Below, piece by piece: positions 44,765 to 59,700 of a stretch of 64,000 nt of DNA. The number at the start of each line of letters is the position of its first letter. The stretch's first letter is position 1. Under the pieces are notes generated by a model. The model saw only the letters and a list, made by a program, of their open reading frames with translations, was not told where the DNA came from and searched no databases. The stretch is from Mytilus edulis (Eukaryota > Mollusca > Bivalvia > Mytilida > Mytilidae): assembly GCF_963676685.1 (NCBI RefSeq), contig NC_092350.1, positions 71,302,502 through 71,366,501 of the forward strand. The letters are read 5' to 3'. The translations under genes were made by a program, and so were the position numbers.

Positions 44765-47700
44765 CTACAAAAAACATTATATGAATTTTTAGTGCTGGAA
44801 AATTCATATGGAGGCAGATGATCCAAACGGATATTCAGTCACATAAGTCAAAAATGTACAACTTACAATCCCCCCTAAAAAAAAAAGTGCCTGATAAAAA
44901 ACAACAAATCAATACACTGAAAACTAAGACCAAGATGGACCTATTAGAAAATCGGAGGGAGGATCAAAGGTGTTCCGGGAAAGAACATAGATCTCCACAT
45001 GTATTGCCCGTCCCTTTACTTGTGTAAGTACAAAACGGGTCAAAAGTCAACTACCGCTAGATTATATTCGAGAGAGAAAAAGAAGACAGGATAGCGGATG
45101 GGACTATTTGAACATATCTGTCGTCATCGACAAGCTGAATGCACTACACAGTTTTACTTGGGTGGACACTTAATTACCCTGTTTTTTTGGTGGGGTTCGT
45201 GTTGTTTATTCTTTCGTTTTCTATGTTGTGTCGTGTGTGCTGTCGTTTGTTTGTCTTTTTCATTTTTAGCCATGGCGTTGTCAGTTTGTTTTAGATTTAT
45301 GAGTTTGACTGTCCCTTTATTATCTTACGTCCCTCTTTTATTAAAAGCAATACAGGTTCGGCCGGATAATTCTGCTAACGAGGAATGTCGAATTGGTTAT
45401 GCGGGATGGCGACATAAACATAAACCGCCATATCCAGTCTAAATGATGATAAACAAACAAATAATTCGTGTAAAGGCAATACTGTTCTATTATCCAGAAT
45501 TTAAAGAAAACAGATTGCAAAACTCCTTGTAGGGCCTATTGCATTTTATAATCATGATCCCATCCAGTATACGATATTTTGTCGACGAAATCCAGCAAAA
45601 AATGGTTATTTAAATGCATACTGAAGGACGCCTCCGGGTGCGAGAATTTTTCGTTGCATTGAAGACCTGTTGGTAACCTTCTGCTGCTGTCTGCTCTAAG
45701 GTCGGATTGTTGTCTCTTTGACACATTCCCCATTTCCATTCTCAATTTTGTTTATAAATCATTAAAACAAATCAAAACAAAACATAAATGCAAACATACC
45801 AGGATCGCTTTCTTCATAGCACTTAATAAACACTGACACACCTCTGTCGAATGGCGAGAACGGCTGTGTTTTAATTGAATTGCATTGTCCTACATTCTGT
45901 TCTTTTCCGTTGCATTTTAGAATTAACCAAAACGGACTATTTTTATAAATTGATTTTTTACTGAATTTCTCTCCTCCATGTCTGTAATATAAAATAAGTG
46001 TGCAAATGACTTCGAAGGATACATCAATCGGCAATGTTGTTAAACACTTGTAGTAATCTATAACAAATAATCAGCATAGTTCTTTATCATATCTCCCACT
46101 GTGTTCGATGGGATTCAAAGTGCTTAAAAGAAAACAATATGTAAACAGAATTTGTCGCTTAAAACATGTGTTAAAGTGTTAAACAGTGGCTAGCCGATCC
46201 AATTTACATTTCTTTCTTAAACAAATACTTTCAAAAAGATGATGTCCTTGCCCTTTACAGTATTCCTTGATAAACCAGAAAAATATATAGAATATAAATG
46301 TCTGCTCTATGGTCGGGTTGTTGTCTCTTTGACACATTCCCCACATTCCCCACATTCCAACAAGTTATTTCATTCATCAATTGCAGTTAGTGTATTGAAT
46401 ATGTATTAGGTTTTATTGAGCTAAGTTTATTGCCACACTTATTCGTTAATCCTAATTGTCCTGCAATCTTCTTATTCATAAACCTAATATATAACCTGCA
46501 TACCTAAATCCAAGCTGCCTGCATACAACAGCTTGATTTTTAGTCGAAAAGTGATCAGAGTGTACCGTTGTCCACGTGTTATCATATTTCACAAGAAGCT
46601 GACCTTCATTGGACGAATTTCCTCCATATAACTGTACATCATATTCTTCAATTTAACACGTTAAATGTGAACATGCTTAATAAACCTTATTTATATTGAA
46701 ATAAAAAAAAAAAAAAAAAAAAAAACCAATATTATGACATTATTTGTCTGTTTTGTAATATATGCATTCATTGAATGTGTGTTAAGAGCCCGAGAAACGA
46801 TTGAATTGATTTGTTTTTTATCAAAGGGCTTCGAATGTTTTATAAAGGTAATGTCATGTTCGAGATGCAGGTATTATAAAAAAAATCCTTCGCAATTAAG
46901 CGCAGACTATATGCTTTTTAGGGAATAAAAAAATCAGTAATCAAGAAACCAAATTACTATCATCAATTTTTTGCAGCGCCTCTATTCACTGACAACTGTT
47001 AGGCCCTTAAAAATAAGAGAGAGGTTTTTTTGTCGTATATATATCGTGTGTGACCAAGCAAGATTGGTGATGGGGTTGCATTAGTCCCGCAATACTATTA
47101 TTGTATTCGAACAAATCGTTCATAGTAATGGTACAAAGTCATACCAAATAATCCAAAGTAATGTTTCGAAATATATAACCTAATACCTACTACTCTTATG
47201 AATTTGAATTAATTGATAAATTGTATAGTTGTAGTGTATAATTCAATGACTCCTACACAACAACAAAAAACAACGTAAAACAATGTTAATAAAGTTTGAA
47301 GTTGAAAAGCAAGTAATATCTATTTAATATGTTCTCAGACTTTACATTATTTGTTATGTACTGTATATATCAGCAATGTATTGAAATGTCTGAAGATCTA
47401 TCTGGCCTTGAAGGCATAAAACTTTGCTCATACCCGAAACATGAAATCCAGCAATTTGATTGGTTGATTTTTGAGTCTGAGTACAAAAATCATGCTCAAA
47501 AGTTTTATGACCGTGAGGCCTGATAAGTACTAATTGACTACAAGAAAATATCTGAACAATACTTAACGTGTGTTGTAGGCAATTCAGATGATGTTAGAAT
47601 CAACTGACCGTTTAAGATCATACTTAATTTACTACTGATATTACATACAATATACGTAGCATCCAGTTTTGTGTTTTGATAAAGGACGTTCCTTTTTATA

Positions 47701-50700
47701 TTTTGCTCGCAGTTCAGTATTTTTTGTGATTTCACTTTTTACCACTCGGCCTTCAACAAGTTCAATAATGAGCAAAACTTCTATGAATCAATTAATACAT
47801 CGAAAAATAAAAAAATAAAAATAATAATAAAAAAAAAGACTTTGATTACCTGGAAAAGGTTTTGACCTACACTTCAGTCTTAAATCTCGCTTGTGCGAGT
47901 CGCAAATTATTCTATTATCTTTGTAACTCCATTTCCGTTCTGAACACTGATTGAGGTCTACTGAATTCCATGGACATTCTATGTTTTTTAGAACTGTTGG
48001 TGCAATATCTTTCTTATGATAATTCTCTCCGTCTCTTCCATTATCCGTATCAATAATAATATGTCCACCATGACTGATTCAAAAAAGTAAGCAATCAAAT
48101 AAGAAACATGAAATAATAAAATAATGAAAAAAGAAATCTAAAAACTACAATGATTACGCTTACAGTACTGTTATTACCACATTTCATATTTTTAAACCTA
48201 TATTACTATTTTCGTGCATGTGTTAGCTTCAGAATATGTGTCTGTTTAGTTTTATAAAGCTCCTTATTGAAAGTAGTTATTCCATTACTTTGGCTTTTTT
48301 TATGTCTTCATTTACCAGATAGCACTTTACAGGTCTACGACCCCTATAAAAAAGGTATAAAAGTTTTTCATATTTCACGTCACGTAAAGAGAATTATAAG
48401 TTGTCAGATTATGAATGTGTAAAATGGTCTTCATAATGTGCAAACAATATTTAGTTTCATTGCATGTCATGCATCTTGTATACATATGTCATATTGCTAT
48501 CTTACTTACTATTCTGTCATTGTCTGGCTGTATTAGTAGACATATGGTTAATACTGTATTTCAATTCAAGACCATACACAAAATTAAGCAGTTTGGAATA
48601 TATACACGTTTTGTCAGCTCTCAACCCTCCCCATATGTCTTAAGCCAATGCAAGGGAACACAGCAATACGCACAGTAAAACTCAGTTCAAAAGAAGTCTT
48701 ATTCCGATGTCAGAATAAGTAACACAAGAAATTAAGCAAAACGACAAGTACTATATATACCATGATTTTTACGAGTTAACATATTTAAACAAACGAATCC
48801 GAAGGATGAGTCTGTTTAAATATGTTAATGAGTAAGACACATGGTATATAAAATTTGTAATATAAATAAAATGATTGACAGCTTCAAGACCTTCAACTAA
48901 TATTAGAAATTGATCACGTTACAGTTTTATCCAATGAAATGGAAGCTCGCGCAAGTCACTTTTGCGCTTCGTGTATGATCGTCTGTGTATTTCATGTAAT
49001 ATAACCCCTGAATTTGCAGAAAGTAAAGAAAATGTCGGATTTTCCCGATTTTTTTTTTAGTTTTGCGCCCCGTTTATGATTGTATGAGCAGGTAATTTCA
49101 TAATGTCATCCGACAAGGATTAAATGATTATTCTAATGACGGTAAGAATTGTTTTTCTTTGTTTGTTTTCAATGTATCATACAAATTAATCATATTTTAC
49201 AGAATTTTCATCTGATTGAAAAATGTTTATCTTCCGTTATTTTATTAGATTATTTATTAAAACACAATTTTAATGATAAAACAATATTTAAACAGTGGCG
49301 GATCCAGGGGGCGTATATAGTGTACGTCCCCCTAATTGATTGCAAAAAAATCATGTTTTTGTCACAGATATTTGTAGCTGATATTTATTCCTTTTTCTAT
49401 AGGTACCCCCCTTTTTATATAGAAATTTAATTGAATTTTCGCAAAGGAAATGATAGTTTTACATTTTATTTTTTTTTCAAAACTGAAAGAAGAAACATTT
49501 AGTAATTGTTTCCAAAATTAAGAGAATTCGTAACAATCCTATAGTTTGAAAAGGGTTTCTAAAAATGTGGTACACATAATTTATTGTTTTTTCTTATAAA
49601 ATGAAAACAAATGAAGATCTTGAACTTTTAGTACGTTTTACGGTTTCCTATATATTTTAGAGGCGAATACATTAAAAAAAAGGTGGAGCTTCAATGAAAA
49701 TGAATATGTTATACCATGGCTGAAGCTCCGCCTTTTTCCCTTTGGATTTTAGTTGAGTTGCATATTTAATTAGCAAAGTATGGTACAACATAAATTTACA
49801 TATAATATACCATGGTTTTCCCTCACCACACTTTTTAAGCAAATTATTTTATAAAAACATCAAAGGAAAAAAATCCAATTTATGTTACAAGGATACATAC
49901 ACTAACAAAGGACTACTACTTTCAGTTACTGGCATGCCAGCATCATACCACAATCTGTCTTTGAAAAATCATTACTTACGTAAAACCTAACATGTGACAG
50001 AACATCGATGCCTCAGAGGTACCCATGTATGCCCCGCATACATATCCCCAGTACCCGTCTTTAAAGTACTCAAGTATATCTTTATTCCATCCTGCTTCTA
50101 GTCTAAACTTCACTTCTGGGACTGAAATAAATTCAAAACATTGATCAAACCATACATGTCGTTGATACTCATGACTCTTTATATCTTTAGAAAATTGAAA
50201 CAAAACACACGTACTTATGAGCACTTTCCAAGGTTAATTATTATCATCAATATAAGCTGAGTTTAAGTTCGGTTGATTGATATGTTAACATACCGATTTA
50301 TGTGACTATGTTCTCATATAATGCAAAAAATCGTGCGAAGCCTTTTTATGGAATAATATATTTTTTAAAAATGAAAATTCTTTACTGTGCCTTCAGGATA
50401 TAGCGATGCGCACCTAGCTTGAGATAAAAATGTGAGCTACCAAATATTTATAGAATGCTTGATTTGTTATCTTTCATTCGATATTGACACAAACTAAAAT
50501 ATGTGACAATCGTAAGGTCATGTTGCCGTCTATATCGAATGAACAGCGTAGATAGTTGATGGTAAGATAATCTATTCCTAATACTAGCTCAACATAAAAT
50601 ACATATTTAAAGCAATAAGTATACCGTGCTTTTTGGTTTAAACCAACATTAGGAAAATATTCTTATACACATATATCTTGTCTCCAAAATTGAACATTGA

Positions 50701-53700
50701 AATGTAGTGTTTTCAAAATTTTTAAGACTCGATGGAATTATTACAATATTTAAAACATTGAATATAATTATAAGATCTTCAATAATAATTATATTGTAAA
50801 AGAAATCAAACTAGTTGATGCAATTTAACACTCTGAAAATAAACAAAAAAAATACTTTATCTAATTTTTTTTAAATATATATAATTTAACATTGCATTTG
50901 TCTTGTCATCCTATTTGCAGAAAAAAAACCTTGGTTTTCGAAAAAAACATAGTTTTTACATGTTCTAGAAACAAAAAAAATATTAGTATCGGAAATCACT
51001 TGCACTAGTACTGTGTCCAGAGGTATTGATTTCACAGGTTTAATTGCCATGCATATAAACGTGCTCGAACTATTACCAATTTTATTCTTAAGGAAAAATG
51101 TTTAAATATCTAATAGTTAGTTTTTATGTATGTTGTGTTGTTGTTTGATTTTTGTTGCACTTAAGTATTCTGTTGTTTCGCTGTTTCCCTCTTACAAGTT
51201 TAGTTCGTAACCCAGATTTGTTTGCTTGCAATCGATTTATGAACAGCGATATACTACTGTTGTCTATATTTATACATATTTTACATTTTAATTGATATAT
51301 TTATTTCTAATGTTAATAAAATTGGTTGTTTTTCCCTAAATTTAAAATCATTTTCGCTACAAAAAATTAAAAAGACAATCTGAACCATAGCAATTAATCT
51401 AAACACCTTCAACTGGTTCTGTCCGGCATTTAACAACTGCTGGTCCTTCACCAAGGGAAATCGTGTCCTCCTCACTTATCCAATCAAACTCACAATCCTG
51501 TAAATCATTGGCAAGTAAAGGACATTCTATGTAGTCTATCCATAGTGGGCCCTGTCCGGGAATGTACTTATCATAGATCGGTACTCCGCCATACCTAGAT
51601 AATGGTTGATTTAAGTTAAACTATACTTGACAAACTCGCTGTGTGTTATGCAAACGAGTGTCCCAAGCACAGAATTATAACATGTATAAGTTTTGTTTAT
51701 TATTTTTCCCGACAGAGATCATTTACCGGGTTTGAATTAACATGGGCAACACGATGGGCGCAACATTTGAAGTAGACAATGCCTACCTTTCTTGAGCACA
51801 TGAGAGCACCCCTATATTTTTTTGGGGTTCGTGTTGCTTAGTCTTTAGTTTTCTACGTTGTGTCTTGTGTACTATTCTTTGTCTGTTTGCCCTTTTTTGT
51901 TTTGATCTATGAGTTTTAATGTCCCTCTGGTATTTGCAGTGCAGTCTTATAATTCTGCCCTGCAGTATATTTGCCAGATATAAATAACACATGGTGATAC
52001 TAATGATAAGCCGACAAGTACATCCATTTCTTAACTAACGAAGGACATACATTTATATATCATATTTAGCTTATTGGTGAATACAGTCCAGGCAAAGTGA
52101 CCTCGATTGCAAGAAATGCGGGGTTTAATTCACACTTAGAAAGGCAGTAAATTAATAGTTCTACTGTTTCATGGCAGTTTATCAGACGATGTATAAATAA
52201 GAAATATTCTTTCATATTTGCATGCTGCTTTTCATCTATGTTGACATGGATGAGGATATTAATTTCGGAGTTGACAAATGATAAGTTCTCCAATTTTGAA
52301 AAAAAGGAATCGGATTTTTTTAATAGAATTTGCAATGTCAATAGCTTTGATTTGTTTATAATTTGGTAATCTTCTGATTTCTACCAACAGTAAAAGAAGA
52401 CCATTTATTTGTTGTTTTTTAATACCACTTTATCATTCACACAATACTTACTGATACCCAATCATTTTGCAGAATAAATTCGCTCCTGGATAACCAAACC
52501 AACGATCATTGATAGTTCCCCAAGTATTGTTATGCAAAATTTCAACTCGTCCTTCGTGTTCTTCGTTTAACCCTGCTAGTCTTATTTGCTCTCCTGAATT
52601 GCCTAAAATAAAGTATAATCGAATGAATAAAGCATTACGTGCCTTAATTTGCTTTCTAATATATAACACGTAAACTCATATGTCTTGATCCAAACCCGAA
52701 TGCTATCAATTCATTGACGTTTTTCAAAAACATCGTCGTCAATTGCGTACTTTCAACATTAATTTTTATAAGTGTTAGGTACACTACATCTCTGCATTAT
52801 GATGTTTTGACCTACACAATTAATAAACGTTTGGTGTAACACTATCCATTACAATGTAGTTAAGCATTGGGTGAATGACTAACATGACCCTAAACAATAA
52901 TTGTAATAGTAAGTATAAAGTTCTTCTGATTTAAATGTGCAAGATATCATTTGTATGTATTTGTTAATGGATCTTCTTACATAATTAAAAACTTTAAAAT
53001 ACTCATCTGCACATTAAAAGAAGCTTTCGACTCATATTTTAGTCCTTGTAAATGTAATATCACTTAGTTTTTGACAGTCTATTAGCAATTGTTAATGTGC
53101 ACATTGTAAAATTTATGCGAGGGAAACATTCTTTTTAATCTCCCGTACTGGTTTTTGAGCAAATGACAATTTATACCTTCGTAGCTATGTACAACCTAGC
53201 CAAAGAAACGTGTAGACACCACAATATTCAATCAAATAAAATGTAAATATTAAATGTTATTTTCATTTGTTTAGATCATATTGCTCTCAAATAAAAATAT
53301 ACATTCCTTCATCTTTTACTATTTAAATTCATTTTCACTGTTTTGTAAAGTTGTTTTTCCACTTACTTATTTCTGCATATGTCCAACATCTTATAGACAA
53401 AATGTTCCATCTATCCCATCCAAACCACGAACGTTCTGTCCACTCCATATCACTACACTCATTTAAATGCGATGCATTTTCTGAACATGAAAAGTTTTGT
53501 AAAATTTCTGTTGTAATGTCAAGACGACCAAAACTAGTACTTTGAAGAATATCTGTTGTTTTATAACTCTGACCACCATACCTTGAACATGGAGTATTGA
53601 AGGATTAGCAAAACATATATTTTGAAATGCCTAGTTGTAGATGTATGTACTGTTTGTATATATGTCCTGCAAAGTGACCACTTATTGATTTTTATTACGT

Positions 53701-56700
53701 CATTTACATTTGTAGTTGCAAAATGGTGTTGAAATAATGTTTATGTATTCGACGCTCCATTGTGAATCGATTCCAGAACGAATTTAAACAGCGTGTTTTA
53801 TTTAAAGCCTTAAAGTGTAACCCTCATAACACGAACCTAAGCAACAAAAAACAAATAGCAAATATAGTATCAGGTTATCATATTTGTAAGGAGATGAGAA
53901 AACTTTAGGAGTTAAATCCGAAAATCTGAGAAAAAAATGTGTAGGAAATTTAGCATCTTGTTAAATTTTCAATAAAACCTTAAGGACTGTGACGTGTGTG
54001 TTGATATTTTTTTTCTATACGTATTCACCTATCGATTATTTTTTTATTGTCTATTGTGGTGTTCATTTCTCTTCGAATAATACATTTTCCTTTTGTTATT
54101 ATCAGTATATTTTTGATAGGTAATCATCAGATATGTGATGCAATAAAATGGTATACAGAAAATGCTCTTTAAAATTAATGGTGACCATTTTATATTGTTC
54201 ACAGCAAAATAATTAAGATAACATACTGAAAACCAAGTGTTTTACAAAGAGCGTTGACTTCGGACTGACCAATTCCTAAAACGAATCCCCAATGGTCAGT
54301 TAGGAATACTTCTACAACACCTTCTCTTAAATTCTTGACATCCTCTCCTGGTATCATCAAACGGACAGGTACATCTGGAACTGAAATACAGAAAGGGTAA
54401 AAATAACATGTCTGATGGTTCGTTTTGTACATTTTTAAAAACAGAAAACGAGTTCATAGAACATCTCTTTTGGAATTGCATTAATAAATGATAATTTGTA
54501 CAGGATATTGATAACTGGTTTCATTCCTGTTGAATAAGTCTCCAAAAGGTGAAATCAATATACCTTTTTGTGCAAAATATTCAATATAACAACCAATAAA
54601 ACATGTTATTTCTGTATAATAAACAAAATATGTATATATTATTTTGTAGAAGCTTGAAAAAGAATCTCTTAGTGCAAGCAAGTAATATTAAGCTGAAATA
54701 TATGTGAAAATTAGAAATACTGATAGTTGTAACTAAAGAAATTGTTATAATGTTGCATTTAACACTGTTTTAGAAAGCGATTAACTGGATAATTCCTTTT
54801 AATATTTAAAAAAAAATAATTTCTTCTTCATTTCCATTTCCACTCCTATTCGAGCATGTGTTTAACATAATAAAAATAGAAATAAAAGTAAAATATATTT
54901 TAAGACATTTTTACATCATGTACATTGGTAATATATCGTGAGAGTCCATTATACTTTAAAGAATTAACAATGTTTTGCAGCTGAGTGTTATTAGCCTACG
55001 TTAGTTTACAAGATTATACACTTTTTGACAATCCTCAACATATTGTAACTTACTTTTCACAGGTTCAATCCTACAAGTTACTCCAACCACATGTGCCAGA
55101 TAACATTTAGATAGTTTCTCCATGTTACACTGGCCAATATCTGTGACATTTGGTAAACAACTAATTCCATTTATACACATTGGATTTCTATTTTTCTTGT
55201 GCCTCCAAAATTTATAACGAAATATACCACTCTCCTCATATGTTATTCGTGGTACACCTCCATATCTGCAAAAGAAAGAGGTGTGTCAGCTTTTATACGT
55301 GTTTTGTTTAGAGCAAACATGCATTTAACGCTTAGTATAATAAGGAAAAAGCTATTGCAAGGAATATATCTAACATCACAGCTTATTCGTGCGTACAAAT
55401 GTTCACAAATACACAAGGAAGCTATTAAACCAAGAGTTCCAATGTGAAGTTGAAATCATTCCTTCGTAGATTTTACGGACGTCATCACGAGTTAATTGAA
55501 CTTTTTGGGAAAACCGTTTCACAGATAATATCTGGTGTTTTCCGTACGTCGTAACTACAACCCCTTCCCTTTTCATGAATGTGACCTACCGAATAAGACT
55601 ATTTACAGGGTTTGTAATAACATGAACAACACGATGGCTGCCACATGTGGAGCATGTTGTGTCATGTGTACTATTATTTGTCTGTTTTCATTTTTACCCA
55701 TCTCGTTGTCAATTTATTTTCGAACTATTGGTTTGACTGTCCCTTTGATATCTTTCGTCGACCCTCTTTCATTAAAATAGAAGCCTAAAAAAGCATAAAT
55801 GTCTGATAATTTCATTTTTTTAGCCCAAATTGACTTCTGTGTTCTTGTTGTATAAATGCTTCTTGAGGATACAGATATAGTGAAAAGGGTGCACATATGT
55901 GTGTGACGACGTTGTAAACGTCCTCTGCTTTACTTGCATCATCAACCACGAAACTTCAAATATAGAAAAAAACGAAAAATATTATGTGTATATTTCGTCA
56001 TGGTCATATAAATTTTTGTCCTTGATTTAAATGGATTAAATTAAAACCAATATTTAACTTTAATCTACAATATGAGTACATTCACATTTAAGGTTCTGCC
56101 AAATAACTACTTTGTGGATACTTAAGAAAAATAAATTTCTATTTTTGACTTGTTTGAAATAAGAAGAAAATTGATAACAAATACTTTAAGTTATGACGAA
56201 ACTGGGATCACCATTGCAGGAAAAACAACTAAAAAACATGTGAAAAGGCCAACAGGAGAATATACAAACATTTACATACAAAACTAAAAACTGAAAAACA
56301 CAAACTCCCACCACCCCCTTGCCCCCTCCCCCCCCCCAAAAAAAAACAAAAAGAAGAGATGGTCTCTGGCTCTCAATGAAGAGTAAGAATAACCCGCTTA
56401 ACAAGTGGCACCGTCGTGTTGAACATTATTCATGTATAAGTCATTATATAACATATGTTATATCACATCAAAGAGAAAGAAGACAGAATTTTCGTTATTG
56501 TATAAAAAAGAAGATGTGGACGATTGCACATGGGACATCTCTCCACAAGAGATCAAACGACACAGACATTTACAAATATTGGTCACTGTACGGCCTTCAA
56601 CAATGAACAATCCAAAGAACATAGTCAGCAATGACTGTTAAACTGTCGTAGGCGCCGTAGTTTGAATACTAGTAATTCCCTGTTTTTACCATTGCATTTA

Positions 56701-59700
56701 AATGTTTAGAAGCGTAATCTCATTTGCTAGAGTATATATTCGACGTCAAGTTTGATCTTGAAACTTAATACTTTAAGAGACAACAAAACGTTTTTACCAG
56801 ATTGATTGTGCGGATGCAACATAATTTGTATATATGTATTATATAAATATGACCATGATGACAGAGTATGACCAAATAGGTACTGCATGTAGAAGCTTCG
56901 ATAGAAAAATTCTATCTTTTTTTAATCAAATAAATATGCAACTTTACCGTAGATAAACATTAAGATAGCCGCGGGACCTAAACTTCATCACGTTGAACTA
57001 ATTGTTTATTAGCTTTTCTGTCAATCTCTCATCATGGAATTAATAATAGCAAGTTAAACCTTCGGAATATCAAATAAACTCGGAGGTCAATACTCAATAT
57101 ATAAAACTTGTGTTTTTAATTGAGAGTACATCATCTTTTTAAGTGATCTTGGAGTTAAACATGTTAATTGTAGACATGGAGAGTTGCCCATTGGCACTCA
57201 TACCACATCTTCTTATATCTTATTAGTATGCAATTTATTTAAGGTTCAGTTGACGCACGTCTGTGGATGTAAGATTCTCTCACTGTGTTGAATACTTATT
57301 GGTGGTTGTACACTGTTATAGGCTGTTTTCTGTTCTTTGGTCGGGTTGTTGTCTCTTTGACATATTCTCAGTTTTATTAGAAATTTAGTTAGTTGTAATA
57401 ATTCAGGCATATTGTATACATACGGATATCCAAGAGACCGACACACTAACGATGCCTTTACTACACTGAAATCATAGTAATAAAAATAAGTCCATTTGTT
57501 CAAATGTCGAATTTGAATGATTCCTTCACCTTCCTCTGTATACGATTCTAGTCTAATCGGAGTCAATAGAGATTCTGAAAAAGATATGACTGCATTTTTA
57601 CTATACAAGAACACTTCAATAATGCAGTGACCTAAGACTGTAATTCATACTCTTGACACATCTGACTAGTACTCGGCAAAATCAAATCGTTTTAGATATA
57701 TTATACATACAACGTATCACTAAAACATGTATGTGTGATCGATAAATAGAATCCATTAAAAATATTGATCTGGTTTTTTTTATTTTTATAATTTTTTAAA
57801 ATTTCGAATAAACAAATTCTCCAACAAAATTTGAATGGTCAAGGACTCAAAAGAAATACGATTTACAAATCATGAATACCTGAACCAAGCAAATTTAAGT
57901 ATTTTGGGACGATTCCGAAACATTTGTATTGGTCAAAAAACTCATCATAGATAACAGGATTACATTTTGTATTTACGCCAGACGCGCGTTTCGTCTACAA
58001 AAGACCCAGTGACGCTCAAATACCAAAAAGTTTAAAAGGCCAAATAAAGTACGAAGTTGAAGAGCATATGGGACACATATATTTATTGTGGTTAACCTAT
58101 TCATTTCAATATTTGTTAGCGCGATTGTCTATTGATTCTTTGTCAGCATTTTCCAAACAAATTCAATTCTTAAAGACAACGAAGCCCTATAAATTTGGTA
58201 ACAGTTACTTCTGGTACGACCATCATGCCTTAATTGATAACTATTACGTGCAAGATACTGTATAAAGCATACTTATCTATATATTGTATATTTGTTTTCA
58301 ATATTTATCATGTTTATAGTTAAATAATTACATTGTATGTATGTTTCATTATGCTACGATCTTTTGATTGGCGAAAAACAATCTCGCGTCCTTCTAAAAG
58401 TAATATGCCCGTTAGTCACATACGAAACATTTTTTTTTACACTTTTCCTTTTTTTGTGGGTAGAATTCATGTTCATTTTGCTAACATATTAATTTTCGAT
58501 GTTGTCTATGATGCTTGATTCATTGTCTAATCTAACCATCCAGGGAATGACATTTTCTATAAATCATTTCATTATTCCATTGGAAGTATTCTTGGTATGA
58601 TTGAATATTTCATCTAGAAATATCTCTGTTGCACTTGTCTTTGTTGCATTGACAAATCACTCTCCGTACATTTGGTGCCCAAGTCTCCCTGTGAATAAGT
58701 TATTGAATAACAAGGGGAATTGTCAAGTGAATTCATCTATAATTAGTTTTATAAATCATAGTTAATTCAAATATTTATGAAAATTATACCGTCAAACGAT
58801 TACGGAAGATGTACAGTTTTGTCTAGGTTTGTTTCTAAATATTATATCTTTTGAATACCGACCTTAACCTTTTGAAAAGAACTGTAAGATATATTTTGTT
58901 TGTAATGGAGAACCATAAATGAATTTTAATTAAAAAAAAAAACTAGAGAGTTGTTATTATAGAGACACGAAATGTAACGAATAGGCTTCAACAATTTGCA
59001 ACCCCAAAGGCAGATATAGAACCTCCCTTTTTAAAGAAGCAAATAAATAATGGATAGGGGTCAATGCATATAAACATTTTACTCCACATGTATAAAACAA
59101 AAAATCCCACTTTGTTATCCTTGATCTGCCATAGTAATAAAGATATATGTATATAAGTACCATTGATGTTTTTGAAGTTTACCTTGAACATGGACTCTAT
59201 ATTGTCTTTCTATGACAGCGGACCATCTAACATTGACACGGCACTTGTAAGTTCCAGAGTCAGATACTTGTGTGTTTTGAATTACAAGTTTGCTGTAGTA
59301 TCGATGCCGTGGTTGTTTTTTTAATAAGACAGAATATCGTCCATCATCAGTGCCGTTTATTTTTATGTATGCAGATGTTGAATTGTCTATCTTCACCCAC
59401 TAATTACCGACAAAATAAATATTAAGCATGTTAAGACAAAAATCTCATGTCACTGTCAGACAAATAATTTCAGTATAGATTCCAAATCCCCTTTAAGTTT
59501 TATTGCCAGTTAAATAATATATCAATACTTACCAATTTCTACCAAAATGACATTGCTGGTTGAATAATATCTTAACACATCACAAGATCGACAATTTTTT
59601 GTTAGTCAAAGATTTCCTCAACGTATTTCGATTATTTTTTTTAAAACTATTTATTCAATTTAAGAATCCTGTTATACCAAGACCTGTGAAACATAAGTAT

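Noticed and set aside
45098-45442. 114-codon plus-strand ORF
   Set aside because: Crosses a retroelement 3' UTR in an intron of the SRCR gene.
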